From Pseudomonas fluvialis (GTDB taxonomy: Bacteria; Pseudomonadota; Gammaproteobacteria; Pseudomonadales; Pseudomonadaceae): DNA of 64,000 nucleotides. Location: NCBI RefSeq assembly GCF_002234375.1, contig NZ_NMQV01000027.1:1-64000 (forward strand), given 5' to 3'. Below the pieces are notes generated by a model. That model saw nothing but the letters and a program-made list of their open reading frames with translations. It was not told the origin of the DNA and ran no database searches. The number at the start of each line of letters is the position of its first letter. The stretch's first letter is position 1. Position numbers and translations under genes: made by a program. Shown here piece by piece: positions 9,953 through 20,016 of the stretch.

Positions 9953-11050
9953 TTACTGCCCCAGCCGCACACGGGCTGTTTCGCCATGGGTAAAGGGAGC
10001 CAGGTCGATGGCCTGGCCGTTGTAACTGACGCTGGCACCCCGCGCGTAGCCCAGACGCAACTCCAGTGGAGCCTGACCAGTCAGGTTCAGCTGCTCACCG
10101 GCACGTTTGAGGCCGCTGGCCAGTACCTGCCCTTGAGCGTCACTCAGTTGAATCCAGCAATCTGCGGCAAACTGCAGGCTTACCTGACCATGCCCAGCCG
10201 GAAGAGCAGGCACCACAGGCTCGCTCACCGACACCTGAGGCGCAGCAGCTTGGTTCTGCGCCTGATCGGCGGCGATCAAGGCAGCGGCCGGGGATACCGC
10301 GGGCTGTGCGGCGACCACAGGTGCCACAGGTGCCACAGGTGCCACAGGTGCCACAGGCAAGGTTACCGGCGCTTCCTGGCGCGCTGCAGCCACCACCACA
10401 GGTGTCGGTGCACTGGCTGGCGGCGTCGCCGGCTCGCTGGAATCCTGGGTCAACGCTTCGACACTGGCCGGCGTAGGCTGCTCCGGAAGCAGCATGGCAG
10501 CTGCCTGGGCCTGATCTTCCAGTTCGCTGGCCAGCGCCTCGTTTTCCGGCTCGGCATCCAGGCTGTGGATTTCCAGGGTACCGTCAGCCGCTTCGACTTC
10601 AATCTGTGCCAGAGCGTCCGGCTGCTCCTGGCGTTGCGGACGCTGCTCCTGCCACCAGAAGAACGCCAGGCCTGCCAGGCACAGCAGCAGGATAAAGGTC
10701 ACCGCACGCATGACATGCTGGGAGCGGCGCGCCGGCTCGCTAATCGCGGTAATACTGTGCACGGCACTGCCGCTGGCATCGGTGCCGGTGTACTGGTCAA
10801 ACTCCAGCGCCAGGCGGTTCTGATCGAGCCCCAGGCGCTTGGCATAGGCACGCACGTAGCCACGCGCGAAGGTGTGTCCCGGCAGGCGTTCAAACTCGCC
10901 GGCCTCGACCAGGCGCAGCACATGCTCGGTCAGGTTGAGATCGCGGGCGATATCTGCCACACGCAAGCCGGCAGCTTCGCGAGCCTGGCGCAGGGTATCC
11001 CCGGGATTGCTGCGTACGACGGCCTGTTCAGGCGCTTGCGGCGTATTCAT
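9953..11050 (-). CDS. rodZ: Cytoskeletal / cell-shape protein RodZ
   Basis: RodZ links MreB to the elongasome. The 365-residue protein has an N-terminal HTH domain of the HTH_25 type (about residues 15-85, including [21 protein letters not shown]), one membrane span at about residues 112-130, a low-complexity Pro/Ala/Val/Glu/Gln periplasmic linker (about 140-270), and a C-terminal DUF4115 beta domain with [10 protein letters not shown] and [12 protein letters not shown]. The linker contains a tandem PVA-type repeat encoded by a nine-base DNA repeat. The start ATG overlaps the stop of pilW by four bases (ATGA). Confidence 0.93.
   Translation of the reverse strand: MNTPQAPEQAVVRSNPGDTLRQAREAAGLRVADIARDLNLTEHVLRLVEAGEFERLPGHTFARGYVRAYAKRLGLDQNRLALEFDQYTGTDASGSAVHSITAISEPARRSQHVMRAVTFILLLCLAGLAFFWWQEQRPQRQEQPDALAQIEVEAADGTLEIHSLDAEPENEALASELEDQAQAAAMLLPEQPTPASVEALTQDSSEPATPPASAPTPVVVAAARQEAPVTLPVAPVAPVAPVAPVVAAQPAVSPAAALIAADQAQNQAAAPQVSVSEPVVPALPAGHGQVSLQFAADCWIQLSDAQGQVLASGLKRAGEQLNLTGQAPLELRLGYARGASVSYNGQAIDLAPFTHGETARVRLGQ
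10321..10356. repeat. Four tandem copies of a 9-base unit inside rodZ
   Basis: GTGCCACAG is repeated four times without mismatch, and partial copies flank it. On the coding (minus) strand it encodes consecutive Pro-Val-Ala triplets in the periplasmic linker of RodZ. Since nine is a multiple of three, copy-number change would lengthen or shorten the linker without a frameshift. Confidence 0.9.
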
Positions 11051-11805
11051 TTCTGCTCCGAAAGGTATTGCTTGTACTCCGCCGTACCTGGGTAAAGACG
11101 ACGCAGTTGCAGCCCCAGGGTCGCCGCCTGGTCACGCTGCTCGAAGACGTTGGCCAAACGAACGCCCAACAAGAGGCTGGCTGCATTCTGTTCGGCAATA
11201 TTGGAGAACCACTGGTAATAACTGCGCGCACTGACATAGTCGCCATCGGCGTAGTACATCTGAGCCAGCTCGAAAAATGAGCGCGGCTGATTACGATTGA
11301 GGCGCGTAGCGCGAATGAAATGCTCACGAGCCTGCTCGCGCTGGTTGAGCTTGAGGGCGGTCAGGCCGAGATTTTCAAAGACCCGCGAGCGCTCGCCATA
11401 CATCGGGTCGGCACCGGCTTCCTGAAAACGCTCATAGGCCTCTGCATAGCGTTCCTGTTCAAACAGGAAGCTACCGTAGTTATTGAGAATACGCGGATCG
11501 CCCTTGCGCTGGGAAAGCGCCTTGCGGTAGTGCTCTTCCGCCAGTTTGGGCTCCAGTTCGGTTTGGTAGACCAGAGCCAGCGCGACATGCGCATCGGCAT
11601 TGCTGGCATCCAGCTTGAGCGCTTCACTCAAGGGGGCCTTGGCGCTTTCCGTACTGCCTTGCTGCAGATAGCCGATGCCTAGCTGGATATAGGCGCTGAC
11701 CGCCTCCTGACGCCCCTCTGCGGTGCGCAGGGGGTTCTGCTGGCCACTGGTCGTGCAACCCGCCAAGAGAACGGCCACTAAGCACAAACTGCCACGCGCA
11801 ATCAT
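11047..11805 (-). CDS. pilW: Type IV pilus pilotin PilW (PilF in P. aeruginosa)
   Basis: This outer-membrane lipoprotein is needed for localisation and multimerisation of the PilQ secretin in type IV pilus biogenesis. The 252 residues start with a lipoprotein signal (LVAVLLAGC, Cys 17). They continue as six tetratricopeptide-like repeats, seen in patterns such as AYIQLGIGYLQQG, ADAHVALALVYQTE and PRILNNYGSFLFEQERYAEA. The gene lies 17 bases downstream of rlmN and overlaps rodZ by four bases. The rlmN-pilW-rodZ order is conserved in many gammaproteobacteria, so the symbol rests on both sequence and context. Confidence 0.92.
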   Translation of the reverse strand: MIARGSLCLVAVLLAGCTTSGQQNPLRTAEGRQEAVSAYIQLGIGYLQQGSTESAKAPLSEALKLDASNADAHVALALVYQTELEPKLAEEHYRKALSQRKGDPRILNNYGSFLFEQERYAEAYERFQEAGADPMYGERSRVFENLGLTALKLNQREQAREHFIRATRLNRNQPRSFFELAQMYYADGDYVSARSYYQWFSNIAEQNAASLLLGVRLANVFEQRDQAATLGLQLRRLYPGTAEYKQYLSEQK

Positions 11806-11822
11806 TGGAGCTCCTTTCTTGT

Positions 11823-12971
11823 TCAGGAATGCCGAAGGGCTTCGCCCATTGCCGCCTCGTCGTCACTCAGCTGACGCACGGCGATATAACGTTCGCTGCG
11901 CCGGGTACGGTCCATCACTTGGCCGACCAGTTGACCACAGGCCGCGTCGATATCCTCGCCACGCGTGGTGCGCACCGTAACATTGTGTCCGGCCTGATGC
12001 AGCTGATCCTGGAAACGACGGATGGCATTGTTGCTCGGCCGCTCATAACCGGAGAAAGGAAAAGGATTAAACGGAATAAGATTGATCTTGCAAGGAAAAT
12101 CCTTCAGCAATGCGATCATCTGTGCAGCGTGCTCTGGCTGATCGTTGACATCCTTGAGCAAGGTGTACTCGACGGTCAGCACACGTTTTTCACCCAAACG
12201 CGAGATATAGCGCTTGCAGGCATCCAGAACGACCGCCAGCGGATACTTGCGATTGATCGGCACCAACTGATTGCGCAACTCGTCGTTGGGCGCGTGCAGG
12301 GACAACGCCAGGGAAACGTCGATGACTTCGGCAAGCCTGTCGATCATCGGCGCAACCCCTGAAGTCGACAGGGTAACCTTGCGCTTGGAGATGCCATACC
12401 CCAGATCATCCATCATGATCTGCATGGCATCGACCACGTTATCAAAGTTCAGCAACGGCTCGCCCATGCCCATCATCACCACATTGGTGATGGCGCGATC
12501 GATCTTGGCGGGCACCGTGCCAAACGATTTGTTGGCGATCCATACCTGACCAATGATCTCGGCACTGGTCAGATCGCTATTGAAACCTTGTTTCCCAGTG
12601 GAGCAAAAGCTGCAATCCAGGGCGCAACCGGCTTGCGACGACACACACAGCGTGCCTCGCCCACCTTGGGGGATATAGACGGTCTCCACGCAACTACCGG
12701 AAGCTACGCGCACTACCCACTTGCGCGTACCGTCGCTGGAAATGTCCTGACTGACCACTTCCGGCCCGCGAATCTCGGCACAGGCCTTGAGCTTTTCGCG
12801 CAGAGCCTTGCCGAGATTGCTCATGGCATCGAAGTCATCGATACCAAAATGGTGAATCCATTTCATCACCTGCCCGGCACGGAAGCGCTTCTCTCCCAGC
12901 TGTTCGAAGAACGCTTCCAGTTGCTGCTGGGTCAGCCCCAGCAGATTGACCTTTGCCGTTTGCGTGTTCAT
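11823..12971 (-). CDS. rlmN: Dual-specificity 23S rRNA / tRNA adenine-C2 methyltransferase
   Basis: RlmN is a radical-SAM enzyme that methylates A2503 of 23S rRNA and A37 of certain tRNAs. The 382 residues contain the radical-SAM triad CALDCSFC (about residues 113-120), an N-terminal HhH-like accessory domain ([20 protein letters not shown]), [11 protein letters not shown], and the catalytic C-terminal Cys in [10 protein letters not shown] near residue 355. Everything required for activity is present. It lies between ndk (upstream, 21-base gap) and pilW. Confidence 0.96.
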   Translation of the reverse strand: MNTQTAKVNLLGLTQQQLEAFFEQLGEKRFRAGQVMKWIHHFGIDDFDAMSNLGKALREKLKACAEIRGPEVVSQDISSDGTRKWVVRVASGSCVETVYIPQGGRGTLCVSSQAGCALDCSFCSTGKQGFNSDLTSAEIIGQVWIANKSFGTVPAKIDRAITNVVMMGMGEPLLNFDNVVDAMQIMMDDLGYGISKRKVTLSTSGVAPMIDRLAEVIDVSLALSLHAPNDELRNQLVPINRKYPLAVVLDACKRYISRLGEKRVLTVEYTLLKDVNDQPEHAAQMIALLKDFPCKINLIPFNPFPFSGYERPSNNAIRRFQDQLHQAGHNVTVRTTRGEDIDAACGQLVGQVMDRTRRSERYIAVRQLSDDEAAMGEALRHS

Positions 12972-12992
12972 GGCTTCACCCTCGCGCCGCGC

Positions 12993-13424
12993 TTAGCGAA
13001 TACGCGCGCACACTTCAGTGGCGGAGAAGAAATAGGCAATTTCGCGCGCGGCAGAAGCTTCCGAGTCGGAACCATGCACAGCGTTTTCATCGATGGATAC
13101 GGCGAAGTCAGCACGGATAGTGCCTGCAGCGGCTTCTTTCGGGTTGGTTGCACCCATCAGTTCACGGTTCTTGGCAATGGCATTTTCGCCTTCCAGAACC
13201 TGCACAATGACCGGACCGGAGGTCATGAAGACCACCAGATCTTTGAAGAAGCCGCGCTCGCTGTGCTCAGCGTAGAAGCCAGCCGCTTCGCGCTCGGACA
13301 GTTGCACCATTTTCGAAGCCACGATACGCAGGCCGGCCTTCTCGAAGCGGCTGGTGATTTCACCGATGACGTTCTTGGCGACGGCGTCAGGCTTGATGAT
13401 GGAGAAAGTACGTTGAACAGCCAT
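12993..13424 (-). CDS. ndk: Nucleoside diphosphate kinase
   Basis: Ndk transfers the gamma phosphate from ATP to nucleoside diphosphates through a phospho-histidine. The 143-residue length is standard for the family. The signature NAVHGSDS, with active-site His at about residue 117, is intact, as are [10 protein letters not shown] at the N-terminus and [13 protein letters not shown]. It is the first gene of the ndk-rlmN-pilW-rodZ-ispG-hisS series. An AT-rich gap with a TATAAT element separates it from the isc operon. Confidence 0.97.
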   Translation of the reverse strand: MAVQRTFSIIKPDAVAKNVIGEITSRFEKAGLRIVASKMVQLSEREAAGFYAEHSERGFFKDLVVFMTSGPVIVQVLEGENAIAKNRELMGATNPKEAAAGTIRADFAVSIDENAVHGSDSEASAAREIAYFFSATEVCARIR

Positions 13425-13472
13425 GGAAAGCTCCCAAAAGAGTAAGAGTTACACAGGAAATAAAACCCGCGA

Positions 13473-13478
13473 ATTATA
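13473..13478 (-). promoter_or_regulatory. Probable -10 element of the ndk promoter
   Basis: The minus strand reads TATAAT 49 bases upstream of the ndk start, in the only AT-rich part of the iscX-ndk gap. A TACGCT hexamer lies 17 bases further upstream but is a poor -35 match, so the promoter is suggested by the -10 element and position only. Confidence 0.45.
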
Positions 13479-13565
13479 CGCAGCTCGCAGGCAAAAGCGT
13501 ACCGGCGTCTGCAGCACAAGCCACGGACGCCGATAGATAGAGATAATCTTCAGGGACTAAGCGAT

Positions 13566-13766
13566 TTAGTCGAGTTCTTCGATCCAGGCCATCTGGATGG
13601 CTTCCAGAACCTTCTCGCCGCCGCGCTGCGGGTCGTCGGCAAACTCCGGCAGGGCCAGCACCCAATTATGCAGATCGACGAAGTTGACGTAGCGCGGATC
13701 AACCTCGGGACGGGCCTCGCACAACGCGATGGCAATTTCCAGCACATCAGTCCAACGCAGGCTCAT
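13566..13766 (-). CDS. iscX: Fe-S assembly protein IscX
   Basis: The 66-residue acidic protein is the small IscS-binding regulator and possible iron donor at the end of isc operons. It matches the family in length and in motifs: MSLRWTDVLEIAIAL, DPRYVNFVDLHNWV, and DPQRGGEKVLEAIQ with a C-terminal acidic patch (WIEELD). It follows fdx after nine bases, so it is the last gene of the isc operon. Confidence 0.95.
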   Translation of the reverse strand: MSLRWTDVLEIAIALCEARPEVDPRYVNFVDLHNWVLALPEFADDPQRGGEKVLEAIQMAWIEELD

Positions 13767-13775
13767 GGCAACTCC

Positions 13776-14114
13776 TCAATGACCTTCCGATACCTGGTTG
13801 ATGGTGTACTTGGGAATCTCCACCACCAGATCCTTGTCAGCCACCTGCGCCTGGCAGGACAGCCGCGACTGCGGCTCGAGCCCCCAGGCCTTGTCCAACA
13901 TGTCATCCTCGAGCTCATCGGAAGGCTCCAGCGACGCAAAGCCTTCACGCACCACGATATGACAGGTCGTACAGGCACAGGACTTCTCGCAGGCATGCTC
14001 GATGTCAATGCCATGGCGCAAGGCCGCATCCAATACGGTTTCGCCAGCAACGGCTTCAACCACCGCCCCCTCCGGGCAATGCTCGGCATGGGGCAGGAAG
14101 ATGATCTGCGGCAT
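13776..14114 (-). CDS. fdx: ISC-type [2Fe-2S] ferredoxin
   Basis: The adrenodoxin-type ferredoxin supplies electrons for Fe-S cluster assembly on IscU. The 112-residue protein has the four cluster cysteines at residues 42, 48, 51 and 87 (in CEKSCACTTC and RLSCQAQV), the expected spacing for this class. It starts two bases after the end of hscA. The acidic stretch DELEDDM at about residues 66-72 is the usual partner-binding face. Confidence 0.96.
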   Translation of the reverse strand: MPQIIFLPHAEHCPEGAVVEAVAGETVLDAALRHGIDIEHACEKSCACTTCHIVVREGFASLEPSDELEDDMLDKAWGLEPQSRLSCQAQVADKDLVVEIPKYTINQVSEGH

Positions 14115-14116
14115 GT

Positions 14117-15979
14117 CTATTCCTCGATTTCGTTGAGTCGGCGCCCTGCCAGGGCGGCCTTGATACTGGCATCCATGCGGCGCGCGGCAAAGGCATCGGT
14201 GATCTGCGAGAGGCGCTTGATCTGCGCCTCGATCGCAGCCACATCGCTGCCTGTCGCCTGCGTGCGCAATTGCTGCATATGCACCTCGATCACCTCACGT
14301 TCCTGAGCGTCGAGCAACCGTTCACCATCCACATCCAGCGCAGCCTGGACCGCCTCAAGCAAGCGCTGCGCCTCAACCTGCTGCTCACGCAAGGCACGCG
14401 CGGCCTTGTCGTCACCCGCGTAGGCAAAGGAATCCTGCAACATACGGGCGATTTCGCCATCAGTCAGGCCATAGGAAGGCTTGACCTGGATACTCGCCTC
14501 GACACCACTGGACAGCTCGCGCGCACTTACCCCGAGCAGGCCATCGGCATCCACCTGGAAAGTCACACGAATCTTCGCTGCTCCCGCCACCATCGGCGGG
14601 ATACCGCGCAACTCGAAGCGCGCCAAGGAGCGACAGTCCTTGACCAGTTCACGCTCACCCTGCAGGACATGAATCATCATGGCCGTCTGGCCATCCTTGT
14701 AGGTCGTGAAATCCTGAGCACGCGCAATAGGAATGGTGGTATTGCGCGGAATGATTTTTTCCAGCAGCCCACCCATGGTCTCCAGCCCTAGCGACAGGGG
14801 GATCACGTCGAGCAGCAGCAATTCATCACCGGCGCGCTTGTTACCGGCCAAGGTATCAGCCTGGATAGCCGCACCAATGGCCACCACCTGATCAGGATCG
14901 ATATCGGTCAGCGGGGTTAGCCCAAACAGCTCGCCGACTGTTTCACGCACGCGCGGCACGCGCGTCGAGCCACCGACCATCACCACCGCCTCGACGTCTT
15001 CCACCTCGATGCCGGCATCCCGCACGACGCGCCGACAGGCCTTGAGCGTGCGCGCCAGCAAGGGCTCGATCAACACATTGAAGGCATCTCTGCTCAGCTC
15101 ACCCGACCAACCCGCATAGCTCAGGCTGACTTGCTCACTATCGGTGAGTCGCTCTTTGGCAGCACAGGCGCATTGCAGGAGCGAACGCTGCTCGGCGGGC
15201 GACAGATCCATGGAGCCGCCAGCTTGCTGGACAATCCAAGCGGCAATGGCGTGATCGAAATCATCGCCACCCAGGGCACTATCCCCCCCCGTAGCCAGCA
15301 CTTCGAAAACGCCGCGACTCAGGCGCAGGATGGAAATATCAAACGTCCCACCACCCAGGTCGTAGATCGCCACGACACCTTCGGCCCCCTTGTCCAGACC
15401 GTAGGCCACTGCCGCCGCGGTAGGCTCATTGAGCAGGCGCAACACATTGAGACCGGCAATCCGTGCAGCATCCTTGGTCGCCTGGCGCTGCGCATCATCG
15501 AAGTAGGCGGGCACGGTGATCACCGCCCCCACCAACTCACCACCCAGACTGGCCTCGGCGCGCTGGCGCAGCACCTTGAGGATATCCGCCGAGACCTCCA
15601 CCGGGCTCTTGGCGCCCTGCACCGTCTCGATGAAGGGCATGCTCGATTCACCAGCACTGAAACGGTAAGGCAATTGCTCGCCAAGCTGCTTGACGTCGGC
15701 CAGACCACGCCCCATCAGGCGCTTGACCGACAGAATACTGTTGAGCGGATCCTGCGCTGCTGCTTCACGAGCACTGACACCCACCTCGACACGGTCGGCG
15801 TGATAGCGCACCGCAGAAGGCAGGAGCAGGCGCCCCTGTTCATCGGCCAGGGGCTCTGCCAGGCCACTGCGCACGGTTGCCACCAGCGAATTGGTGGTAC
15901 CCAGGTCTATGCCTACGGCCAGGCGTCGCTGATGCGGCTGCGGGGTCTGTCCGGGTTCGGCAATCTGCAATAGGGCCAT
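14117..15979 (-). CDS. hscA: Fe-S assembly Hsp70 chaperone HscA
   Basis: HscA is the specialised Hsp70 that, with HscB, drives cluster release from IscU by ATP-dependent binding of the IscU LPPVK loop. The 620 residues show an Hsp70 nucleotide-binding domain ([15 protein letters not shown] near residue 22; [41 protein letters not shown]) followed by the substrate-binding domain from about residue 390 ([14 protein letters not shown]) and a helical lid. It lacks the long acidic EEVD-like DnaK tail, as expected. Its position between hscB and fdx is the canonical one. Confidence 0.97.
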   Translation of the reverse strand: MALLQIAEPGQTPQPHQRRLAVGIDLGTTNSLVATVRSGLAEPLADEQGRLLLPSAVRYHADRVEVGVSAREAAAQDPLNSILSVKRLMGRGLADVKQLGEQLPYRFSAGESSMPFIETVQGAKSPVEVSADILKVLRQRAEASLGGELVGAVITVPAYFDDAQRQATKDAARIAGLNVLRLLNEPTAAAVAYGLDKGAEGVVAIYDLGGGTFDISILRLSRGVFEVLATGGDSALGGDDFDHAIAAWIVQQAGGSMDLSPAEQRSLLQCACAAKERLTDSEQVSLSYAGWSGELSRDAFNVLIEPLLARTLKACRRVVRDAGIEVEDVEAVVMVGGSTRVPRVRETVGELFGLTPLTDIDPDQVVAIGAAIQADTLAGNKRAGDELLLLDVIPLSLGLETMGGLLEKIIPRNTTIPIARAQDFTTYKDGQTAMMIHVLQGERELVKDCRSLARFELRGIPPMVAGAAKIRVTFQVDADGLLGVSARELSSGVEASIQVKPSYGLTDGEIARMLQDSFAYAGDDKAARALREQQVEAQRLLEAVQAALDVDGERLLDAQEREVIEVHMQQLRTQATGSDVAAIEAQIKRLSQITDAFAARRMDASIKAALAGRRLNEIEE

Positions 15980-16021
15980 GCTTGTCTAGTCTATCGAGCA
16001 GCCTGCCTGAGCAGGCCTGGA

Positions 16022-16543
16022 TTAATCGTCGAGGCGTTCTTCCAGCTGACGCACTTCACGCGCCAACTTGTCGAGGAACTGCATGCGGCGCATCAGGCGC
16101 TCAGCCATGTCTCGTTGCGCGGCATCCTGCCAGCAGTGGGCAAACTGTTCTTCCAGATGTAGCTGGGCCGCCTTGAGGCGCTGCTTGAAAGCAGCCACAC
16201 CGGCCAAGTCGGCCGTCTCGTGCAGCGACTCAAGCTCTTCACGCAGCTCCATCTGCTGCAGAAGAAACTGCGGATCCTGCACGGTCGCCTCCATGGGCAA
16301 CTCATGCCCCTGCAGCCCCAGCAGGTAGTGGGCACGCCGCGGCGCACTCTTGAGCACCTGATAGGCCTCGTTGAGCTCCGCCGCGCGCTGCAAGGCCAGG
16401 CGTTGCTCGCGCTCGCCCGCATCGGCAAACCGGTCGGGATGCACGGCGCGCGCCAGCTCACGATAGCGCGCAGCCAGTTGCTGCAGGTCCACCGTAAACG
16501 CAGGCTGCAGCTCAAACAAGGCGAAATGACAGGGACGCCCCAC
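16022..16543 (-). CDS. hscB: Fe-S assembly J-domain co-chaperone HscB (GTG start)
   Basis: HscB stimulates the ATPase of HscA and delivers IscU to it. I start it at the GTG at 16543, which gives 173 residues, the usual length. A GAGG ribosome-binding sequence lies five bases upstream, and the product begins [12 protein letters not shown], as family members do. The in-frame GTG at 16549 is too close to that ribosome-binding sequence. The J domain covers residues 6-75 with the HPD motif at 35-37. The C-terminal half is the three-helix IscU-binding bundle. The start lies seven bases after the iscA stop. Confidence 0.93.
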   Translation of the reverse strand: MGRPCHFALFELQPAFTVDLQQLAARYRELARAVHPDRFADAGEREQRLALQRAAELNEAYQVLKSAPRRAHYLLGLQGHELPMEATVQDPQFLLQQMELREELESLHETADLAGVAAFKQRLKAAQLHLEEQFAHCWQDAAQRDMAERLMRRMQFLDKLAREVRQLEERLDD

Positions 16544-16550
16544 AGACACC

Positions 16551-16874
16551 TCAGACGTTGAAGCTTTCGCCGCAGCCGCACTCGCCACGCACGTTGGGGT
16601 TATTGAACTTGAACCCCTCATTCAGCCCCTCGCGGACAAAGTCCAGCTCGGTGCCATCAAGGTACACCAGGCTCTTCGGGTCGATGATGACGCGCACACC
16701 ATGGCTCTCGAACACCAGGTCTTCAGCAGCCAGTTCGTCAACGAACTCCAGCACGTAGGCCAGCCCCGAACAACCCGTGGTCTTCACCCCGAGACGAATG
16801 CCAGCCCCTTTGCCGCGCCCCTCCAGCGAACGCTGCACATGGCGCGCCGCGGCTTCGGTCATGCTGATCGCCAT
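16551..16874 (-). CDS. iscA: A-type Fe-S carrier IscA
   Basis: IscA is the A-type carrier that matures [4Fe-4S] proteins. The 107-residue product has the three invariant cysteines at positions 35, 99 and 101 (KTTGCSG and [10 protein letters not shown]) and the expected length. It sits between iscU (15-base gap) and hscB. Confidence 0.96.
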   Translation of the reverse strand: MAISMTEAAARHVQRSLEGRGKGAGIRLGVKTTGCSGLAYVLEFVDELAAEDLVFESHGVRVIIDPKSLVYLDGTELDFVREGLNEGFKFNNPNVRGECGCGESFNV

Positions 16875-16889
16875 AATCTTCTCCGCGCC

Positions 16890-17276
16890 TCAGGCCAGGC
16901 CGTTCTTCTGCTTGTAGTCCTGCACCGCTGCCTTGATGGCATCTTCGGCCAGCACCGAGCAGTGGATTTTTACCGGCGGCAGAGCCAGCTCCTCGGCAAT
17001 CGTGGTGTTCTTGATCTGCGCAGCCTCGTCCAGAGTCTTGCCTTTCATCCACTCAGTGGCAAGAGAGCTCGAGGCAATAGCCGAGCCGCAACCATAGGTC
17101 TTGAACTTGGCATCTTCGATGATGCCCTCGTCGCTGACCTTGATCTGCAGACGCATCACATCACCACAGGCCGGCGCACCTACCATACCGGTACCGACAT
17201 GGGGATCTTCAGCATCCAGCTTGCCGACATTACGGGGGTTTTCGTAGTGGTCGATGACCTTTTCACTGTATGCCAT
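16890..17276 (-). CDS. iscU: Fe-S cluster scaffold IscU
   Basis: IscU is the scaffold on which clusters are assembled. The 128 residues include the three ligand cysteines at 37 (GAPACGD), 63 (YGCGSA) and 106 (KIHCSVLAEDA). The LPPVKIHC loop recognised by HscA immediately precedes the third. Asp 39, which tunes cluster stability, is also present. It is 48 bases downstream of iscS. Confidence 0.97.
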   Translation of the reverse strand: MAYSEKVIDHYENPRNVGKLDAEDPHVGTGMVGAPACGDVMRLQIKVSDEGIIEDAKFKTYGCGSAIASSSLATEWMKGKTLDEAAQIKNTTIAEELALPPVKIHCSVLAEDAIKAAVQDYKQKNGLA

Positions 17277-17324
17277 GTTGCTTACTCCTCACTCATCAGG
17301 GCCGCTCTACAGGCGACTTGCTGG

Positions 17325-18539
17325 TTAATGTGCCTGCCACTCGACCTTGCTCAGATCGACCCCTTCTTTGTACATATCCCAAAGCGGCGACAGCTCGCGC
17401 AATTTGGCTACCGCCTCGCGCACCTTGGCAGCGGCGTAATCGACTTCTTCCTCGGTGGTGAAACGGCCAAAAGTGAAGCGAATCGAACTGTGTGCCAGCT
17501 CATCATTGCGCCCCAGGGCGCGCAGCACATAGGAAGGCTCCAGGGAGGCCGACGTACAGGCCGAGCCGGAGGATACCGCCAGGTCCTTGAGCGCCATGAT
17601 CAGCGACTCGCCTTCGACGTAGTTGAAGCTCAGGTTCAGGTTGTGCGGGATGCGCGCCGTGGCGCTGCCATTGAGATACAGTTCTTCCATGCCTTCAACC
17701 TGGCGATAGAAGCGATCACGCAAGGCGGCGATACGCTGATTGTCAGCAGCCATGTCTTCCTTGGCGATACGGAAGGCCTCACCCATGCCGACAATCTGAT
17801 GGGTTGCCAGGGTACCCGAACGCATGCCGCGCTCATGACCACCACCATGCATCTGCGCTTCCAGGCGCACACGCGGCTTGCGACGCACATACAGCGCGCC
17901 GATACCTTTGGGGCCATAGGTCTTGTGCGCCGAGAAGGACATCAGGTCGACCTTCATCTGCTCCAGGTCGATGGCCACCTTGCCAGTTGACTGTGCCGCA
18001 TCGGAGTGCAGCAGAATGCCACGCGAACGCGTCAGCTCGCCAATCGCCGCGATGTCGTTGATGGTGCCGATTTCATTGTTGACGTGCATGATCGAGACCA
18101 GAATGGTGTCATCACGCAACACCGACTCGACCAGCGCCGGAGTGATCAGGCCATCCTCGCCCGGCTCCAGATAAGTGACTTCGAAACCCTCACGCTCCAG
18201 CTGACGGCAAGTATCCAGTACTGCCTTGTGCTCGATCTTCGAAGTAACAATGTGCTTGCCCTTGCTGCTATAGAAGTGCGCCACACCTTTGATCGCCAGG
18301 TTGTTGGACTCTGTCGCACCACTGGTCCAGACGATCTCGCGCGGATCAGCATTGACCAGCTCGGCAACCTGGCGACGACCGTTTTCGGCAGCCTCCTCGG
18401 CCTTCCAGCCAAACAGATGCGAGCGCGAGGCCGGATTGCCAAAATTACCATCCAGGGTCAGGCATTCCATCATCTTGGCCGCCACACGCGGATCAACCGG
18501 TGTTGTAGCGGAATAGTCGAGGTAGATCGGCAGCTTCAT
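17325..18539 (-). CDS. iscS: Cysteine desulfurase IscS
   Basis: IscS is the PLP enzyme that strips sulfur from cysteine for IscU and for tRNA thiolation. The 404-residue length equals that of the E. coli enzyme. The PLP lysine lies in [12 protein letters not shown] (about residue 206) and the mobile catalytic Cys in [13 protein letters not shown] (about residue 328). The N-terminus [19 protein letters not shown] is diagnostic. It follows iscR after 30 bases. Confidence 0.98.
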   Translation of the reverse strand: MKLPIYLDYSATTPVDPRVAAKMMECLTLDGNFGNPASRSHLFGWKAEEAAENGRRQVAELVNADPREIVWTSGATESNNLAIKGVAHFYSSKGKHIVTSKIEHKAVLDTCRQLEREGFEVTYLEPGEDGLITPALVESVLRDDTILVSIMHVNNEIGTINDIAAIGELTRSRGILLHSDAAQSTGKVAIDLEQMKVDLMSFSAHKTYGPKGIGALYVRRKPRVRLEAQMHGGGHERGMRSGTLATHQIVGMGEAFRIAKEDMAADNQRIAALRDRFYRQVEGMEELYLNGSATARIPHNLNLSFNYVEGESLIMALKDLAVSSGSACTSASLEPSYVLRALGRNDELAHSSIRFTFGRFTTEEEVDYAAAKVREAVAKLRELSPLWDMYKEGVDLSKVEWQAH

Positions 18540-18569
18540 GAAACTCTCCTAAATCAGGCAGGCGCGCCT

Positions 18570-19061
18570 TCAGTCAATGGCTGAGGCTTGAATCTTCTCC
18601 AGGTGCGGCATCCTGCCATGACAGTGGCGCGTATCCTGCTGCTTGGCCACTTCCTGAATCTCACGCCGGGCGACCAGATCAGCCAGGCTGATATTGCTGA
18701 GAAACGCGTGGATCTGATCACTCAGATCACACCACAGATGATGGGTCAGGCAGGTATTGCCACCCTGGCAGTCACCCTGCCCCTGGCAGCGGGTGGCATC
18801 CACAGAGTCATTCACGGCATCAATCACCTGGGCCACATGAATACCGTCCAGCTCGCGCGCCAACTGGTAGCCACCGCCCGGCCCACGCACACTGGAAACC
18901 AGATTGCCACGACGCAGCTTGGCAAACAGCTGCTCGAGATAAGACAGGGAAATACCCTGGCGCTCGGAGATGTCGGCCAGGGAAACCGGCCCTTGCTGGC
19001 CGTGCAGCGCCAGATCAAGCATGGCGGTGACAGCGTAACGGCCTTTGGTTGTCAATCGCAT
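18570..19061 (-). CDS. iscR: Rrf2-family [2Fe-2S] regulator IscR
   Basis: IscR senses Fe-S supply and represses the isc operon when it carries a [2Fe-2S] cluster. The ATG at 19061 gives 163 residues beginning [19 protein letters not shown]. It has the winged helix (about residues 1-60) and the ligands Cys 92, Cys 98, Cys 104 and His 107, all intact ([14 protein letters not shown]). It is the first gene of the operon and has a promoter with an IscR-like operator 34-66 bases upstream. Confidence 0.97.
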   Translation of the reverse strand: MRLTTKGRYAVTAMLDLALHGQQGPVSLADISERQGISLSYLEQLFAKLRRGNLVSSVRGPGGGYQLARELDGIHVAQVIDAVNDSVDATRCQGQGDCQGGNTCLTHHLWCDLSDQIHAFLSNISLADLVARREIQEVAKQQDTRHCHGRMPHLEKIQASAID

Positions 19062-19094
19062 GGCAAGCACCAGGGGAGTCGCTAAGTTGTGCCG

Positions 19095-19127
19095 ATTATG
19101 CAATTCCCCAGCATTTGAGTCAACTAT
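19095..19127 (-). promoter_or_regulatory. isc operon promoter with overlapping IscR type 1-like operator
   Basis: On the minus strand a -35 TTGACT (19118-19123) and a -10 CATAAT (19095-19100) are separated by exactly 17 bases. A 25-base site at 19103-19127 overlaps the -35. Its left half, ATAGTTGACT, matches the left half of the known IscR type 1 consensus (ATAsyyGACT...); the right half (GCTGGGGAAT) is degenerate. This placement would let [2Fe-2S]-IscR block RNA polymerase. Confidence 0.75.
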
Positions 19128-19230
19128 AAGACCAAGCAAAATAGTAGGAATTAAAGCAAAAGCGCCAACTAGAAACGTCGCCATGATAACAGAGCAGGCG
19201 CAGCAAAACGCCCACCCTGCAAAACAACAC

Positions 19231-20016
19231 TCACTCGGCACGCGGCGCAGTCGGCTCTTCTTCCTTGATCGCCACGAAATCCTCATCGCGCAACTGCGGC
19301 AACGACTTGGCGCAATAGTCGCTACCCAACGCCGTGAGCGCCTTGCACATGCCCTCCAGACGATCATCCACAGCCTGCAGATGATCCAGCAATTGACCAA
19401 TCGCACGAGCCACCGGGTCCGGCATATCTTGCCCCATACCATAGGCATCGAAGCCAAACTTCTCAGCAATGGCCTGCCGCTTGGCCTCCTGCTCATCCGT
19501 AGGCTTGGCAATGATCCGCCCCGGAATACCCACCGCCGTGGCGCCGGCCGGCACCGCCTTGGTGACCACCGCATTGGAGCCAATCTTGGCCCCCGCCCCC
19601 ACGGTAAAAGGACCGAGCACTTTGGCGCCAGCCCCCACTACCACGCCATCTTCAAGGGTGGGATGGCGCTTACCCTTGTTCCAACTGGTCCCCCCCAGGG
19701 TAACCCCCTGATACAGGGTGACGTCATTACCAATCTCGGCCGTCTCGCCGATCACGATACCCATGCCATGATCGATGAAAAAACGTCGCCCGATACGCGC
19801 CCCCGGATGAATTTCGATACCGGTCAACCAACGACCAAAGTTCGACACCACCCGCGCCAGCCACTTCCAGCCATGGCGCCACAGGGCATGCGCCAGGCGA
19901 TGCAGCCAGACCGCGTGCAGTCCGGGATAGCAGGTCAACACCTCGAAGGCACTGCGCGCCGCAGGATCGCGATGGAACACGCTCTGGATATCTTCGCGCA
20001 TACGTTCGAACATCAA
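19231..20016 (-). CDS. cysE: Serine O-acetyltransferase
   Basis: CysE makes O-acetylserine, the precursor into which sulfide is inserted to give cysteine. The 261-residue protein has the N-terminal helical domain ([30 protein letters not shown]) and then a left-handed beta-helix of hexapeptide repeats ([40 protein letters not shown]). The catalytic histidines fall in HPGARI and DHGMG. It overlaps trmJ by four bases and lies directly upstream of iscR, a common gammaproteobacterial arrangement coupling cysteine supply to Fe-S assembly. Confidence 0.96.
   Translation of the reverse strand: MMFERMREDIQSVFHRDPAARSAFEVLTCYPGLHAVWLHRLAHALWRHGWKWLARVVSNFGRWLTGIEIHPGARIGRRFFIDHGMGIVIGETAEIGNDVTLYQGVTLGGTSWNKGKRHPTLEDGVVVGAGAKVLGPFTVGAGAKIGSNAVVTKAVPAGATAVGIPGRIIAKPTDEQEAKRQAIAEKFGFDAYGMGQDMPDPVARAIGQLLDHLQAVDDRLEGMCKALTALGSDYCAKSLPQLRDEDFVAIKEEEPTAPRAE

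Noticed and set aside
10312..10360. Short direct repeats as a possible CRISPR array
   Set aside because: The repeats are 9 bases, contiguous without spacers, and in frame within rodZ.
16544..16621. Longer hscB starting inside iscA
   Set aside because: The added residues are Ser/Ala-rich with no J-protein similarity; the GTG at 16543 has GAGG upstream and gives the standard 173 residues.
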